Below the pieces are notes generated by a model. It was not told the DNA's origin. It ran no database searches and saw only the letters and a list, made by a program, of their open reading frames with translations. Below are positions 9,174 through 17,972 of a stretch of 64,000 bases of DNA, one piece after another. The stretch is from contig JADKCI010000001.1 in NCBI GenBank assembly GCA_016714645.1, positions 1 through 64,000 of the forward strand, given 5' to 3'. The translations under genes and the position numbers were made by a program. The number at the start of each line of letters is the position of its first letter. The first letter of the stretch is position 1. Origin of the DNA: Chromatiaceae bacterium (lineage in GTDB: Bacteria; Pseudomonadota; Gammaproteobacteria; Chromatiales; Chromatiaceae).

Positions 9174-10229
9174 ATGTCACACCCCCCCTCACCCCTGCTG
9201 CGGACCCTTGCATCCGCGCTCCTAACGGCCGGCTTGCTGACGGCCATCACGCCCGCCCAGGCCTTGAAGAGTTTTATGGGGACCTGGCAGGCCACTTATC
9301 CCGGCTCGACCACCGACAATGCCAATTGTGCCCTCTGCCACGGCACCCAGGACCAGAACCTCAATACCTACGGCAAGGCCCTGTGCGATGCCTTCGACGG
9401 CAACCTGCCATTGAATATCGTTCCGGCCCTGGAAGCCATCGAATCCCTGGATTCGGATTCGGACCCCACTGCATCGACCAACTTGGAGGAGATCACCGTC
9501 AACGCCCAGCCGGGCTGGACCGAGGGGCCAGTGAACCAAATCTACGTCGCCGACGTGGGCGGGCGTTGCGTGCCCACCGGCGCCCCGATCAGCGTGGTCG
9601 CCGGTGTCCCCGTGCCCTACGACCCGCCTGTCGATGGCGAGCCGGTGGCCGACCCGAGCGGCCCCTATGCGGGCTACGTGAACGTGCCCATCACCTTCGA
9701 CGGCAGCGGGTCCTATGACAGTGACGTCGAGGGCGCCGGTATCGTCAGCTACACCTGGAACTTCGGTGACGGTTCGCCGGATGAGGTCACCACCGAACCA
9801 ACCGTCCAACACACCTACACCTTGCCGGATACCTACATCGTCAACCTGACGGTGACCGACGGCGAGGGCGATACCAACACCAACTCGACCATCGCTACCA
9901 TCTCGGGGGCCTCCGTCCTCGACCTGGACATCGCCGCGTTCAAGGTCACCACGACACGGCTGGTGGGCAAACTTATCGCGATCAAGCTGTTTGTCGAGAA
10001 CCCCGGCACCGTCCTGGGGCAGGCGAAGGCGACCGTGACGGGCACGCAGGGTGGGGTCCAAGTCTATAAGTGGAGTCTGAACGTCTACGACTCCAATATC
10101 ACGGGCACCACGAGCTTTACCTTCCCCTCCTACAGATCGAAAATCGCGGGCACCATCAAATGGGTCGTGACCATCGCGGACGTCAACCCGGATCAGGACC
10201 GGGCCACCGCCACCACGACCGTGCAATAA
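9174..10229 (+). CDS. exported monoheme cytochrome with PKD domain
   Basis: 351 residues. GGAGG lies about nine bases before the ATG. The signal peptide ends near residue 30 (ITPAQA). A short heme module follows with one CxxCH motif (CALCH, 52-56) in the context YPGSTTDNANC and NTYGKALCDA. Residues about 156-245 form a PKD domain (ITFDGSGSYDSD, YTWNFGDGSP, HTYTLPDTY, NLTVTDGEGD). The C-terminal ~100 residues look like a second beta-sandwich. The heme gives an electron-transfer role and the PKD fold gives protein or polysaccharide contacts outside the cell. It lies 156 bases after the large secreted protein, probably in the same operon. Confidence 0.82.
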   Translation: MSHPPSPLLRTLASALLTAGLLTAITPAQALKSFMGTWQATYPGSTTDNANCALCHGTQDQNLNTYGKALCDAFDGNLPLNIVPALEAIESLDSDSDPTASTNLEEITVNAQPGWTEGPVNQIYVADVGGRCVPTGAPISVVAGVPVPYDPPVDGEPVADPSGPYAGYVNVPITFDGSGSYDSDVEGAGIVSYTWNFGDGSPDEVTTEPTVQHTYTLPDTYIVNLTVTDGEGDTNTNSTIATISGASVLDLDIAAFKVTTTRLVGKLIAIKLFVENPGTVLGQAKATVTGTQGGVQVYKWSLNVYDSNITGTTSFTFPSYRSKIAGTIKWVVTIADVNPDQDRATATTTVQ

Positions 10230-10289
10230 GGCAGGCATGCGGGTGGGTGGGGTCCGCCTCGCCCACCCCGCTGGCCCATCGCAAAGAGT

Positions 10290-10319
10290 GGGGAAACGCC
10301 GATCGGTCGGCGTTTCCCC
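10290..10319. repeat. perfect 11-bp inverted repeat between secreted-protein genes
   Basis: GGGGAAACGCC (10290-10300) pairs perfectly with 10309-10319 around an 8-base loop. There is no T tract on either side. It could be a transcript-stabilising hairpin, a protein-binding palindrome or a weak terminator. Confidence 0.6.
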
Positions 10320-10462
10320 GGCGAAGACCGCCATGAGATCACCCCTCCCCCCTCCCCTCCTACCTGCCCGGTGGCTCCCTGGGGGGCGTCCCCTCGCCAT
10401 GAACTTGACCCTACCTAGTGGACCGGTGACGCTGACGCCTTGCTGGTCGGGAGAGAAGACAC

Positions 10463-12394
10463 ATGCAACACTCAAGATGGTGGAAGACCTTTGTTATGGC
10501 GGGCTTGATCGGCGCGGCAAGCGCCAATCCGAACGCCTCCGCTGCCGATGAGGCCAGCGACCTGGCGCTCGACCCGACCCTGACCTGGACCAACTTCCTC
10601 GGCTCGGCGAAGAACGACGACGGCTACGGCGTCGCCGTGGACGCCGCCGGTAACCTCTACCTGGTAGGCACCAGCTTGGCCACCTGGGGCAATCCGCTCC
10701 GCGCCCACTCCGGCGGACCGGACCTGGTGGTGGCCAAGCTCGATAGCAGCGGCAACCTCTTGTGGAACACCTTCCTGGGCTCCCAAGGGGCGGACCAGGG
10801 CTATGGGATCGCCCTCGATGCCTCTGGCAATATAGCGGTCGTGGGCTACAGCGACTCCGACTGGGGCGGCCCGCTGCGGGCGCACTCGGGCCTCAGCGAT
10901 ATTCTGGTGGCCAAGCTGAGCGGCGCGGGCCAACTCCTCTGGCACAGCTTTCTGGGCACCTCGGAGGGCATGAGCGCGGGCTCCGGCGTCGCCATCGACA
11001 GCCAGGGCAACCTCCTGGTGACCGGCAAGAGCGACGCCGACTGGGGGGATGCCCTTCGGCCCCACGCCGCCAATAAGCAGCCTGACATCGTCGTCGCCAA
11101 GCTCGGCGCTTCCGGCGGCCTGCTGTGGAACACCTTCCTGGGCTCCATGGACAATGACGAGGGCGAGGCCATCGCCGTCGATGCCAGCGGCAACGCCTAT
11201 GTGACCGGCGCCAGCGGGTCGCCCTGGGGCACTCCGGTACGCGGCTTCGCCGGCGGCAAGGACATCGCGGTGGCCAAGCTCAACCCGGAGGGGGCGCTCC
11301 AGTGGAACACCTTCCTCGGTTCCGGGGTCGGGGACGAGGGCTATGGCATCGCGGTCACCGGCGGTAACCTATTTCTTACCGGCTACAGCGGCTCGGGCTG
11401 GGGTAGCCCCATCGACCCCTACGCCGGCGACGCCGACATCCTGGTCGCCCGGCTCGACCTCAACGGAGTCCTGGCCTGGCACAGCTTCCTCGGCTCCGGA
11501 CAAGGGGACTGGGGCTACGGCATCGCCGCCGATGGCGCGGGGGGGGTGTTCGTCACCGGGACGAGCAATGCCTCCTGGGGCACCGATCCGGTGTTTCCTT
11601 TCTCCGGCGACAAGGACATCGTGGCGGCGAAGCTGGGCGAGGACGGTGTAGTGCGCTGGCACGGCTTCCTTGGCTCGGTGGAAATAGACGACGGCTACGC
11701 GATCGCCCTCGGCTCGGACTGCCGCATCCACCTCACCGGCGGGAGCGGCACCAGTTGGGGCAGCCCTCTGCTGCCCCACGCGGGGGATTCCGACATCTTC
11801 GTGACGCAGCTCACCGAGAATGACTGCGAGGATCCGCCCACCCCCTTTGCGGATGTTCCCCCGGGAAGCTGGGCCGAAGACTACATCAATGCCATCTACG
11901 CGGCGGGGATCACCGGCGGATGTGGTAACGGCAACTTCTGTCCACAGGGCCTTGTCACCCGTGAGCAGATGGCGGCTTTCGTGATCAGAGCCTTGGAGGG
12001 CGATCCGGCCACTGACTACTGTGGTGGCGTGGCGCCTTTCAGCGACGTTTCCCCCGGCACCTGGTCCTGCCCGCATATCAAGCGGCTCGTTGAGCTGAGC
12101 ATTACGGGTGGCTGCGGCGGAACTTATTACTGTCCCCAGGGTATCGTCACCCGCGAGCAAGTGGCAGCCTTCATCGTCAGGGCGCTGGAGGGCGAACCGC
12201 CGCTGGATTACTGCGAGGGCGTCGCGCCTTTCGATGATGTTGCGCCGACTGACTGGTCCTGCCGCTACATCAAGAGGCTCGTTGAACTCGGTGTCACCCA
12301 AGGTTGTGGCGATGGCAACTACTGCCCCGACGACAGCGTCACGCGGGAGCAGATGGCGGCCTTCCTGGCGAGGGCCTTCCTGGATATGGATTAA
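10463..12394 (+). CDS. exported SBBP-repeat beta-propeller with three S-layer homology domains
   Basis: 643 residues with a signal peptide ending near residue 28 (SANPNASAADE). Seven repeats of 58-62 residues begin with W-x-x-FLG at about 45, 104, 163, 225, 284, 342 and 402; each carries DxxGNxYxxG and W-G and ends with a DI/DL-hydrophobic-AKL strand. These are SBBP repeats, expected to close a seven-bladed propeller. Three SLH domains follow (about 462-515, 526-580, 590-643) with the TREQMAAF motif. Each SLH carries a C-x5-C pair (as in GCGNGNFC) and two also carry a DYC/WSC pair, so disulfides probably stabilise them. SLH domains bind cell-wall or surface polysaccharides, so this protein probably tethers a complex at the surface. 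I infer an operon with the two genes upstream. Confidence 0.88.
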   Translation: MQHSRWWKTFVMAGLIGAASANPNASAADEASDLALDPTLTWTNFLGSAKNDDGYGVAVDAAGNLYLVGTSLATWGNPLRAHSGGPDLVVAKLDSSGNLLWNTFLGSQGADQGYGIALDASGNIAVVGYSDSDWGGPLRAHSGLSDILVAKLSGAGQLLWHSFLGTSEGMSAGSGVAIDSQGNLLVTGKSDADWGDALRPHAANKQPDIVVAKLGASGGLLWNTFLGSMDNDEGEAIAVDASGNAYVTGASGSPWGTPVRGFAGGKDIAVAKLNPEGALQWNTFLGSGVGDEGYGIAVTGGNLFLTGYSGSGWGSPIDPYAGDADILVARLDLNGVLAWHSFLGSGQGDWGYGIAADGAGGVFVTGTSNASWGTDPVFPFSGDKDIVAAKLGEDGVVRWHGFLGSVEIDDGYAIALGSDCRIHLTGGSGTSWGSPLLPHAGDSDIFVTQLTENDCEDPPTPFADVPPGSWAEDYINAIYAAGITGGCGNGNFCPQGLVTREQMAAFVIRALEGDPATDYCGGVAPFSDVSPGTWSCPHIKRLVELSITGGCGGTYYCPQGIVTREQVAAFIVRALEGEPPLDYCEGVAPFDDVAPTDWSCRYIKRLVELGVTQGCGDGNYCPDDSVTREQMAAFLARAFLDMD

Positions 12395-12625
12395 GCGGAC
12401 CTTGTGACGTGCGGCTTGCCCCTTGCCGTCGCCTACCTGACGATGGCGAGGGCCCAGGGACCGAGCGGCTCCCATCAAGCTGGCATTTGTCGCCACCAAC
12501 GCGAGGGCGCGGTGCAGCGGAGACGACCGGGTCGCCCCATCCACGGCGCTGGGTCCGACGGCTCAACCGTAGGCATCATCCCGGACCTGTCAGTGGACCG
12601 GAATGACTCACAGAGAGGAAACGAG

Positions 12626-13393
12626 ATGGGAATGAGAAGATCGATTATCACCTTATCAGTGCTGGGACTCCTGCACGGCGCCGGCCTCGCGGACGAACCG
12701 CAAGAGTCCAAAACGGAGATGGTCAAGCCTGCGGCGGTTGTCGAGATCGGATCCGATCTCGACAAGGTCAATTACAGCCTGGGCTACGAGCTGGGTCAGG
12801 ACCTCAAGCGTGAGGAGCTGTCAGTGGTGCCCGAGGTCCTGCTGAAAGGCGTCGAGGACGGTATCTCCGGCAGCCAACCAATGGTGAAGTCCAGCGAGCG
12901 CCGGGCGGCCCTGGCCCAGATCATCGCAAAGCGGACTCAGGAGAACCTGGAGCGCTCCCAGGAATTTCTCGCCGCCAATGGGGCGAAGGAAGGGGTGACG
13001 ACCTTGCCGAGCGGGCTCCAGTACAAGGTAATAAGCGCCGGTGAAGGCAAGACCCCAGCGCCCAACAGCCGGGTCACCGTGAATTATCGGGGGACCCTGA
13101 TCGATGGCAGTGTGTTCGACAGCTCATACAAGGATGAAAAGCCGGCGACATTGGAAGTCAGAAAGGTCATCAAGGGTTGGCGCGAGGCCCTGCAACTGAT
13201 GAAGGAAGGTGCCAAGTGGGAGATTTTTGTCCCGCCGGATTTGGCCTACGGCAAGAGGGGTCGCGACAATCGCATCCCGCCCAACAGCGCCCTGATCTTT
13301 GAGTTGGAACTGCTGTCGGTTGAACTAGCGCCACCGCCCCCGCCGCGGAAGGTCCGACCCAGTATCCCCCCCGCCGAGGATGATGGCGGTTAG
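12626..13393 (+). CDS. Mip-type FKBP peptidyl-prolyl cis-trans isomerase, exported
   Basis: 255 residues from the ATG at 12626, which has AGAGAGGAA six bases upstream; the frame is open further left but that part has no leader. The signal peptide ends near GLADEP. An FKBP N-terminal helical dimerisation domain (YSLGYELGQDLK to FLAANGAKEG, about 48-140) precedes an FKBP C-terminal catalytic domain with VTVNYRGTLIDGSVFDSS, VIKGWREALQLM and NSALIFELELLSVE. A Pro-rich tail ends the protein. The enzyme helps fold proteins in the periplasm or at the outer membrane; its position after three large secreted proteins suggests they are its clients. Confidence 0.9.
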   Translation: MGMRRSIITLSVLGLLHGAGLADEPQESKTEMVKPAAVVEIGSDLDKVNYSLGYELGQDLKREELSVVPEVLLKGVEDGISGSQPMVKSSERRAALAQIIAKRTQENLERSQEFLAANGAKEGVTTLPSGLQYKVISAGEGKTPAPNSRVTVNYRGTLIDGSVFDSSYKDEKPATLEVRKVIKGWREALQLMKEGAKWEIFVPPDLAYGKRGRDNRIPPNSALIFELELLSVELAPPPPPRKVRPSIPPAEDDGG

Positions 13394-13537
13394 GTGAGGG
13401 CGGCCAAGGGGATTGACGACGGGGCGGGAACCTGCGAGTTGACCGGCGTGCTGACGCTCAAATGGCATGACCCGCGTCAGGCTTGCGACCCCGCCGCCGG
13501 GGGGTAAATGAAAAGTCCTTCACGGGCAGCTTCCCGT

Positions 13538-14641
13538 TCAAGCGAAATGTTCGCGAAGGACCCCGACAATGCGCCCCGCCGCCTGGCCATCGCCGTAGGG
13601 GGATGCCCCCTTGGCCATGTCCCGGTAGGCCGCGGCGTCATCCAGTAGTCGCCGGGCCGCGCCGACGATGGCATCGAAATCCGTGCCAACCAATTCGACC
13701 ACGCCGGCGGCCACGGCCTCGGGCCGCTCCGTCTCCTGGCGCAGCACCAGGACGGGCTTACCGAGGGCCGGGGCCTCCTCCTGGACACCGCCCGAATCGC
13801 TCAGGATGAGATAGGCCCGCTGCATGGCCCCGACGAAGGCGGCATAATCGAGGGGCTCCCCCAGGGTAATGCGCTCATGCCCCCCCAGGAGCGCATGGGC
13901 CAACTCCCGCACATTGGGATTGGGATGCACCGGGTAGAGGACCTGAACGTCCGCGTAGCTATCCGCCAGATGACGGATGGCTCGGCATATCGTCTCGAAG
14001 GGGGCGCCAAAATTTTCCCGCCGATGGGCCGTCACCAGGATGAGCCGCCGGGAGGGATCGATGGGGACACCGGGATCGGGGTGGGTCGCGGCCACGCGCA
14101 ACAGGGCATCGATGACCGTGTTACCCGTCACCCAGATGTGACTGGCCTCGCACCCCTCCCGCAGCAGATTGGCGCGGGAGCGCTCCGTGGGCGCGAAATG
14201 CCATCGCGCCAACCGGCTGGCGATGACCCGGTTCATCTCCTCGGGAAAGGGATTGCCCAGATCCCCGGTGCGCAGCCCCGCCTCCACGTGACCGAAAGGG
14301 ATGCGCCGATGGAAACAGGCCAGGGCGGCCGACATGACCGTGGTGGTATCACCCTGGGCCAGGACCGCGTCCGGTGACTCGACCTCCAGCGCGGCATCCA
14401 GGTCGAGTAGCAGACGGGCCGTGAGGGCGTTAAGGGCCTGGTTGGGACGCATGATATCGAGATCGATATCCGCCGCTATATCGAAAAGGCGCAGGACCTG
14501 GTCAAGCATCTGGCGATGCTGGGCCGTGGCCAGCACCCGGCAATCCGCCCAAGGCTCCTCATGCAGGGCCTGGATCACGGGCGCCATCTTGATGGCCTCG
14601 GGCCGGGTACCGGCGATACAGAGTAGCTTGACGCCTTTCAT
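13538..14641 (-). CDS. wecB: UDP-N-acetylglucosamine 2-epimerase (non-hydrolysing)
   Basis: 367 residues, the usual family length. It interconverts UDP-GlcNAc and UDP-ManNAc for surface polysaccharide synthesis in the cytoplasm. Visible motifs are GTRPEAIKM near the N-terminus, GDTTTVMSA (Asp98), HVEAGLRTGD (Glu120), NPFPEEMNR (Glu134), VTAHRREN (His206) and LSDSGGVQEEAP in the nucleotide-binding C-terminal half. These match the catalytic set of WecB enzymes. The ribosome site before the ATG at 14639-14641 is weak. No other polysaccharide gene adjoins it, so its end product cannot be told from context. Confidence 0.93.
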   Translation of the reverse strand: MKGVKLLCIAGTRPEAIKMAPVIQALHEEPWADCRVLATAQHRQMLDQVLRLFDIAADIDLDIMRPNQALNALTARLLLDLDAALEVESPDAVLAQGDTTTVMSAALACFHRRIPFGHVEAGLRTGDLGNPFPEEMNRVIASRLARWHFAPTERSRANLLREGCEASHIWVTGNTVIDALLRVAATHPDPGVPIDPSRRLILVTAHRRENFGAPFETICRAIRHLADSYADVQVLYPVHPNPNVRELAHALLGGHERITLGEPLDYAAFVGAMQRAYLILSDSGGVQEEAPALGKPVLVLRQETERPEAVAAGVVELVGTDFDAIVGAARRLLDDAAAYRDMAKGASPYGDGQAAGRIVGVLREHFA

Positions 14642-14758
14642 ATCTGCAATTAGTTCCAGTGATCAATCTATGGAACTTGAGGATATCCGATACCCGTGCC
14701 CAGCGCTGCTTGCCGAGGGGTCAGGGCACATCCAGGACCCGTGTGAAAGCGGCTGACA

Positions 14759-16111
14759 TTATTTGAGGCCCTGAAAATACCGATCCGTTTCCTGCTTGAT
14801 GACCTTGGACAGGAGCAGGAGGGCGATGAGGTTGGGGATGGCCATGAGGCCGTTGGCCAGGTCGGAGAAGTTCCAAACGAAGTCCAGTTGCATCAGGGTG
14901 CCGACGATGACGGCCGAGGTGAAGACTAGCCGGTAGCCATGGATGGCGTGACGCACGGCGCGCGCGCCGCCCAGGGAGTTGGCCAGGTATTCGATGGCCT
15001 TTTCACCGTAATAGCTCCAGCCCAGGATGGTTGAATAGGCGAAAAGGGCGGTGGCGATGGCGACGATGATCTCACCCGTGCCACCCAGGGTCTCGGCGAA
15101 GCTCTGGCTGGTGAGGCTTGCCGCGCCCACCCCTTGGGTCCAGGGACTGGCGGTGAGGATGACCAGGGCCGTCATGCTGCACACCACCAGGGTGTCGATG
15201 AAGGTCTGGGTCATGCTGACCAGGGCCTGCTTGACGGGGTCATTGGTGCGGGCGGCGGCGGCGGCGATGGGCGCCGAACCAAGCCCGGATTCGTTGGAGA
15301 AGACGCCGCGGGCCACGCCATAGCGGATGGCCGCCGCCACCGCCGCCCCGGCGAAGCCACCGCCGGCGGCGATGGGATTGAAGGCGTGATAGAAGATGAG
15401 CGACAGGGCCGCCGGGATCTCGCTGGCGTTGAAGGCCAGCACCACCAGGGACGCCACCCCATAGACCAGGATCATGAAGGGCACCAGGAAGGAGGTGAAG
15501 CGGGCGATGGAATGGATGCCGCCCAGGATAACCACGCCGGTCAGCAGGGTCAGGATCGCGCCCGTCATCCAGGGCTCGATATGGAAGCTGGACTGGAAGA
15601 TCCCCGCAACGGCGTTGGCTTGGGTCATGTTGCCGATGCCGAAGGTGGCGATGGCGGTGAAGAGGGCGAAGAGCCAGGCCAACACCGGCTGGTTGGCGCC
15701 CTTGGCCAGGTAATACATGGGGCCACCGCGCATCCCGAAGTCGCCGCGTTCCCGGTATTTCAGCGCCAGCAAGGCCTCGGCGTACTTGGTGGCCATGCCG
15801 ACCAGGCCGGTCATCCACATCCAGAAGACCGCGCCGGGGCCACCCAGGGTGATGGCGGTCGCCACGCCGACGATGTTACCGATGCCCACCGTGGCCGCCA
15901 GGGCGGTCATCAGGGCGCCAAAGTGACTGATATCGCCCTCGTGCCCGTGATCCTTGTGGAGAATCAGCCGGAAGGCATGTCCCAGGGCACGGAACTGCAT
16001 CCCCCTCAGTAAGAAGGTCAAATAGACGCCCGTACCGACCAGGAGGATCAACATGGGCGGCCCCCAGACCCAACCCGAGAGGATGGAAACCAACGATTCG
16101 ATACTCTGCAT
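14759..16111 (-). CDS. AGCS-family sodium:alanine/glycine symporter
   Basis: 450 residues, almost entirely hydrophobic, with about 10-11 membrane segments. It imports small neutral amino acids with sodium across the inner membrane. Family signatures include MTALAATVGIGNIVGVA, FWMWMTGLVGMATKYAEA, RGGPMYYL and GVARGVFSNESGLGSAPIA. AGGGG lies about eight bases before the ATG. It lies 117 bases upstream of wecB on the same strand, but there is no functional reason to link them. Confidence 0.92.
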   Translation of the reverse strand: MQSIESLVSILSGWVWGPPMLILLVGTGVYLTFLLRGMQFRALGHAFRLILHKDHGHEGDISHFGALMTALAATVGIGNIVGVATAITLGGPGAVFWMWMTGLVGMATKYAEALLALKYRERGDFGMRGGPMYYLAKGANQPVLAWLFALFTAIATFGIGNMTQANAVAGIFQSSFHIEPWMTGAILTLLTGVVILGGIHSIARFTSFLVPFMILVYGVASLVVLAFNASEIPAALSLIFYHAFNPIAAGGGFAGAAVAAAIRYGVARGVFSNESGLGSAPIAAAAARTNDPVKQALVSMTQTFIDTLVVCSMTALVILTASPWTQGVGAASLTSQSFAETLGGTGEIIVAIATALFAYSTILGWSYYGEKAIEYLANSLGGARAVRHAIHGYRLVFTSAVIVGTLMQLDFVWNFSDLANGLMAIPNLIALLLLSKVIKQETDRYFQGLK

Positions 16112-16270
16112 ATTCAGCCCCTGTTAGCCAAGATTGGCGAAGGTAATGGGTGTGGCGCCCGAGCCAGGCCTAACGCGGATAGCGGTCGTGGAGGTTGGCC
16201 GGGCAGAGCACGTCGCGCATGATACCAATCAGATCCGGCAAGGGGTGATTGCGAATGCGATGGGTGTGGC

Positions 16271-16311
16271 GAAAAACAGAAAGGGCCGGGCGGAAGGAGG
16301 CCGCCCGGCCC
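16271..16311 (-). terminator. rho-independent terminator for the exported protein at 16.4-17.7 kb
   Basis: Perfect 11-bp GC stem (16283-16293 with 16301-16311, 7-base loop). On the reverse strand it is followed by TTTCTGTTTTTC. It lies about 115 bases after the stop of the exported-protein gene. Otherwise the 316 bases between that gene and the symporter hold nothing recognisable. Confidence 0.85.
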
Positions 16312-16427
16312 GTAAGGGTGCCACTCGAGGGGGGGAGTACCCGATGGCACCGTGGGGGCAATGCTACCGCCTAATCACCCCATGCTCGCAAAACATTTCT
16401 CCTATTAAATTAAGACAAAGTAATTTT

Positions 16428-17654
16428 CTATCTGTTGCCGCCCTTGGCGGTGAGGGTCAGGTCGAGGTAGGCGATGCCGCCCTCGTCGCCGAGGTCGGTG
16501 TCACCCGCGTAGACGATGCTCGTCGAGGTGTTGTTCTCGCCCAGGTTGACGAGCTGGGTGCCACCCGCCTCGAACTTGGTAGCGAGCGGCGTGTTGCACT
16601 GAGGCCCCTCGGCGTCGTTGCCATCCAGGACAAAGGTCAGGCGGTAAGTGCCCGTGGAGGCGGTCTTGGCGTTCCAGTTGTAGCCATAAACGATGCTGCC
16701 GCCCGAGGTGATCTCCACCGAGAGGGCGTTGGTGTAGACGGGGACGTTGACCGAGGGGGCGGCCACGCCCGTGCCGGCCCACAGACCCGTGGTTTCATCC
16801 CAGTACGGATCCGTGCCGATCTTCTGGATGAGCATACGCGCACAGCGGGAGTACACGAGCGCATGGATCGGAATCGGGCCAGTCGCGGCCGTCGCGATCC
16901 TGACTGTCGTAGGATCGAGCAGGGTCTGGGTGCCGGGATTAGTGACCGTGTCGCCAGGACCAAAGTCATTGCCCTGCATCTCATTGCCGGACTGCTCGGT
17001 GCCGGGCACCGCCCCGCTCATCCCGAAGGCCGCAAAGCAGCCGATGCCCTCACCTGCCGTATCGGGCACCACGCAGGGCGCCGGAACACCGGATGTCCAG
17101 TCAGGCACCAGGTATGTACTCAGCTCGTCGCCCACCGCCGGCACACTCTGCAGCAGGTTGAACTCGACGCGGATCTGCCGGGTCGCGATCGACGGGCTCG
17201 ATTCGAGCAGGTCTCCGATATCCACCGCGCTCACCACTAGCGGTGTTGTAATGTCATGTCCAACGCTCAGCGCTTTCCAGAAGTTTTGCGTGCGCTTCTG
17301 GAGCCACCAAACCTTCGGGTCGCCGGTGAACAAGATCTCTCCAGTCTCCGAGACGACGGTGACCTTACGCCCGTAGTAGCACAGGATGGAGGGGGCGACC
17401 GCGGTGCCGTCCGCCACCCCCGCCTCGTCAACGCACTGCGCCACCGGGTCGGTGATCGGCGCCCACCTCCAGATGCCGTCCGCCGGGAAGGCTGCTGGCC
17501 CCACGTTGTCCGACAGGATTACCGGGAACGACAGGTTGTTGACGCCGCTCTCGCCGGTGATCGGTTTTCCCTTGCCCATGGCCATTGGCGCCACCACGAG
17601 AATGGCGGATGCCACCACGAGCGCCAGTACCTTGTGTTTCAATATAAGCTTCAT
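16428..17654 (-). CDS. exported hypothetical protein, beta-rich
   Basis: 408 residues from the ATG at 17652-17654, preferred because GGGGGAA stands eight bases upstream and a classic signal peptide follows (MKLILKHKVLALVVASAIL, cleavage near MAMGKGK). An ATG 15 bases further upstream would overlap that ribosome site. The mature part is rich in Thr, Gly, Ser and Val with three or four Cys pairs. Motifs such as YTNALSVEITSGGSIVYGYN and GTYRLTFVLDG suggest a beta-sandwich. I do not recognise the family. It has its own terminator and is divergent from the sensor kinase. Confidence 0.75.
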   Translation of the reverse strand: MKLILKHKVLALVVASAILVVAPMAMGKGKPITGESGVNNLSFPVILSDNVGPAAFPADGIWRWAPITDPVAQCVDEAGVADGTAVAPSILCYYGRKVTVVSETGEILFTGDPKVWWLQKRTQNFWKALSVGHDITTPLVVSAVDIGDLLESSPSIATRQIRVEFNLLQSVPAVGDELSTYLVPDWTSGVPAPCVVPDTAGEGIGCFAAFGMSGAVPGTEQSGNEMQGNDFGPGDTVTNPGTQTLLDPTTVRIATAATGPIPIHALVYSRCARMLIQKIGTDPYWDETTGLWAGTGVAAPSVNVPVYTNALSVEITSGGSIVYGYNWNAKTASTGTYRLTFVLDGNDAEGPQCNTPLATKFEAGGTQLVNLGENNTSTSIVYAGDTDLGDEGGIAYLDLTLTAKGGNR

Positions 17655-17972
17655 TGCCTGTTCCCCCATTGACGCTGCTAGCCAGTCCAGCTTGACCGCA
17701 GGCCGTCACGCTTGCGCGACCGCTCCCTCGGTCGGTCCCTTTCCGCCGCCTCCTCACGCGCACGACCCGGAGAAGCGGGCCAGAAAACCTATCTGCCTTA
17801 AGTCTGGTAAACGGGGCGGGGTGTGGTATGGGGCAGATACCCCAGTCGTGGCCCCAAGCCGGGATTACCTAGCCAGGCTAGGGCTCGGGAGGCCATCGGG
17901 GTTGTGATTCCCCGCGGATGGGCTAGGCTATCAATGATCCCGCCCGGGTGGCCGAGGGGCGGTGGTGGGTTT

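Noticed and set aside
13522..13537. Possible wecB terminator (ACGGG/CCCGT)
   Set aside because: The stem is only five base pairs and the downstream T stretch is broken, too weak to call.
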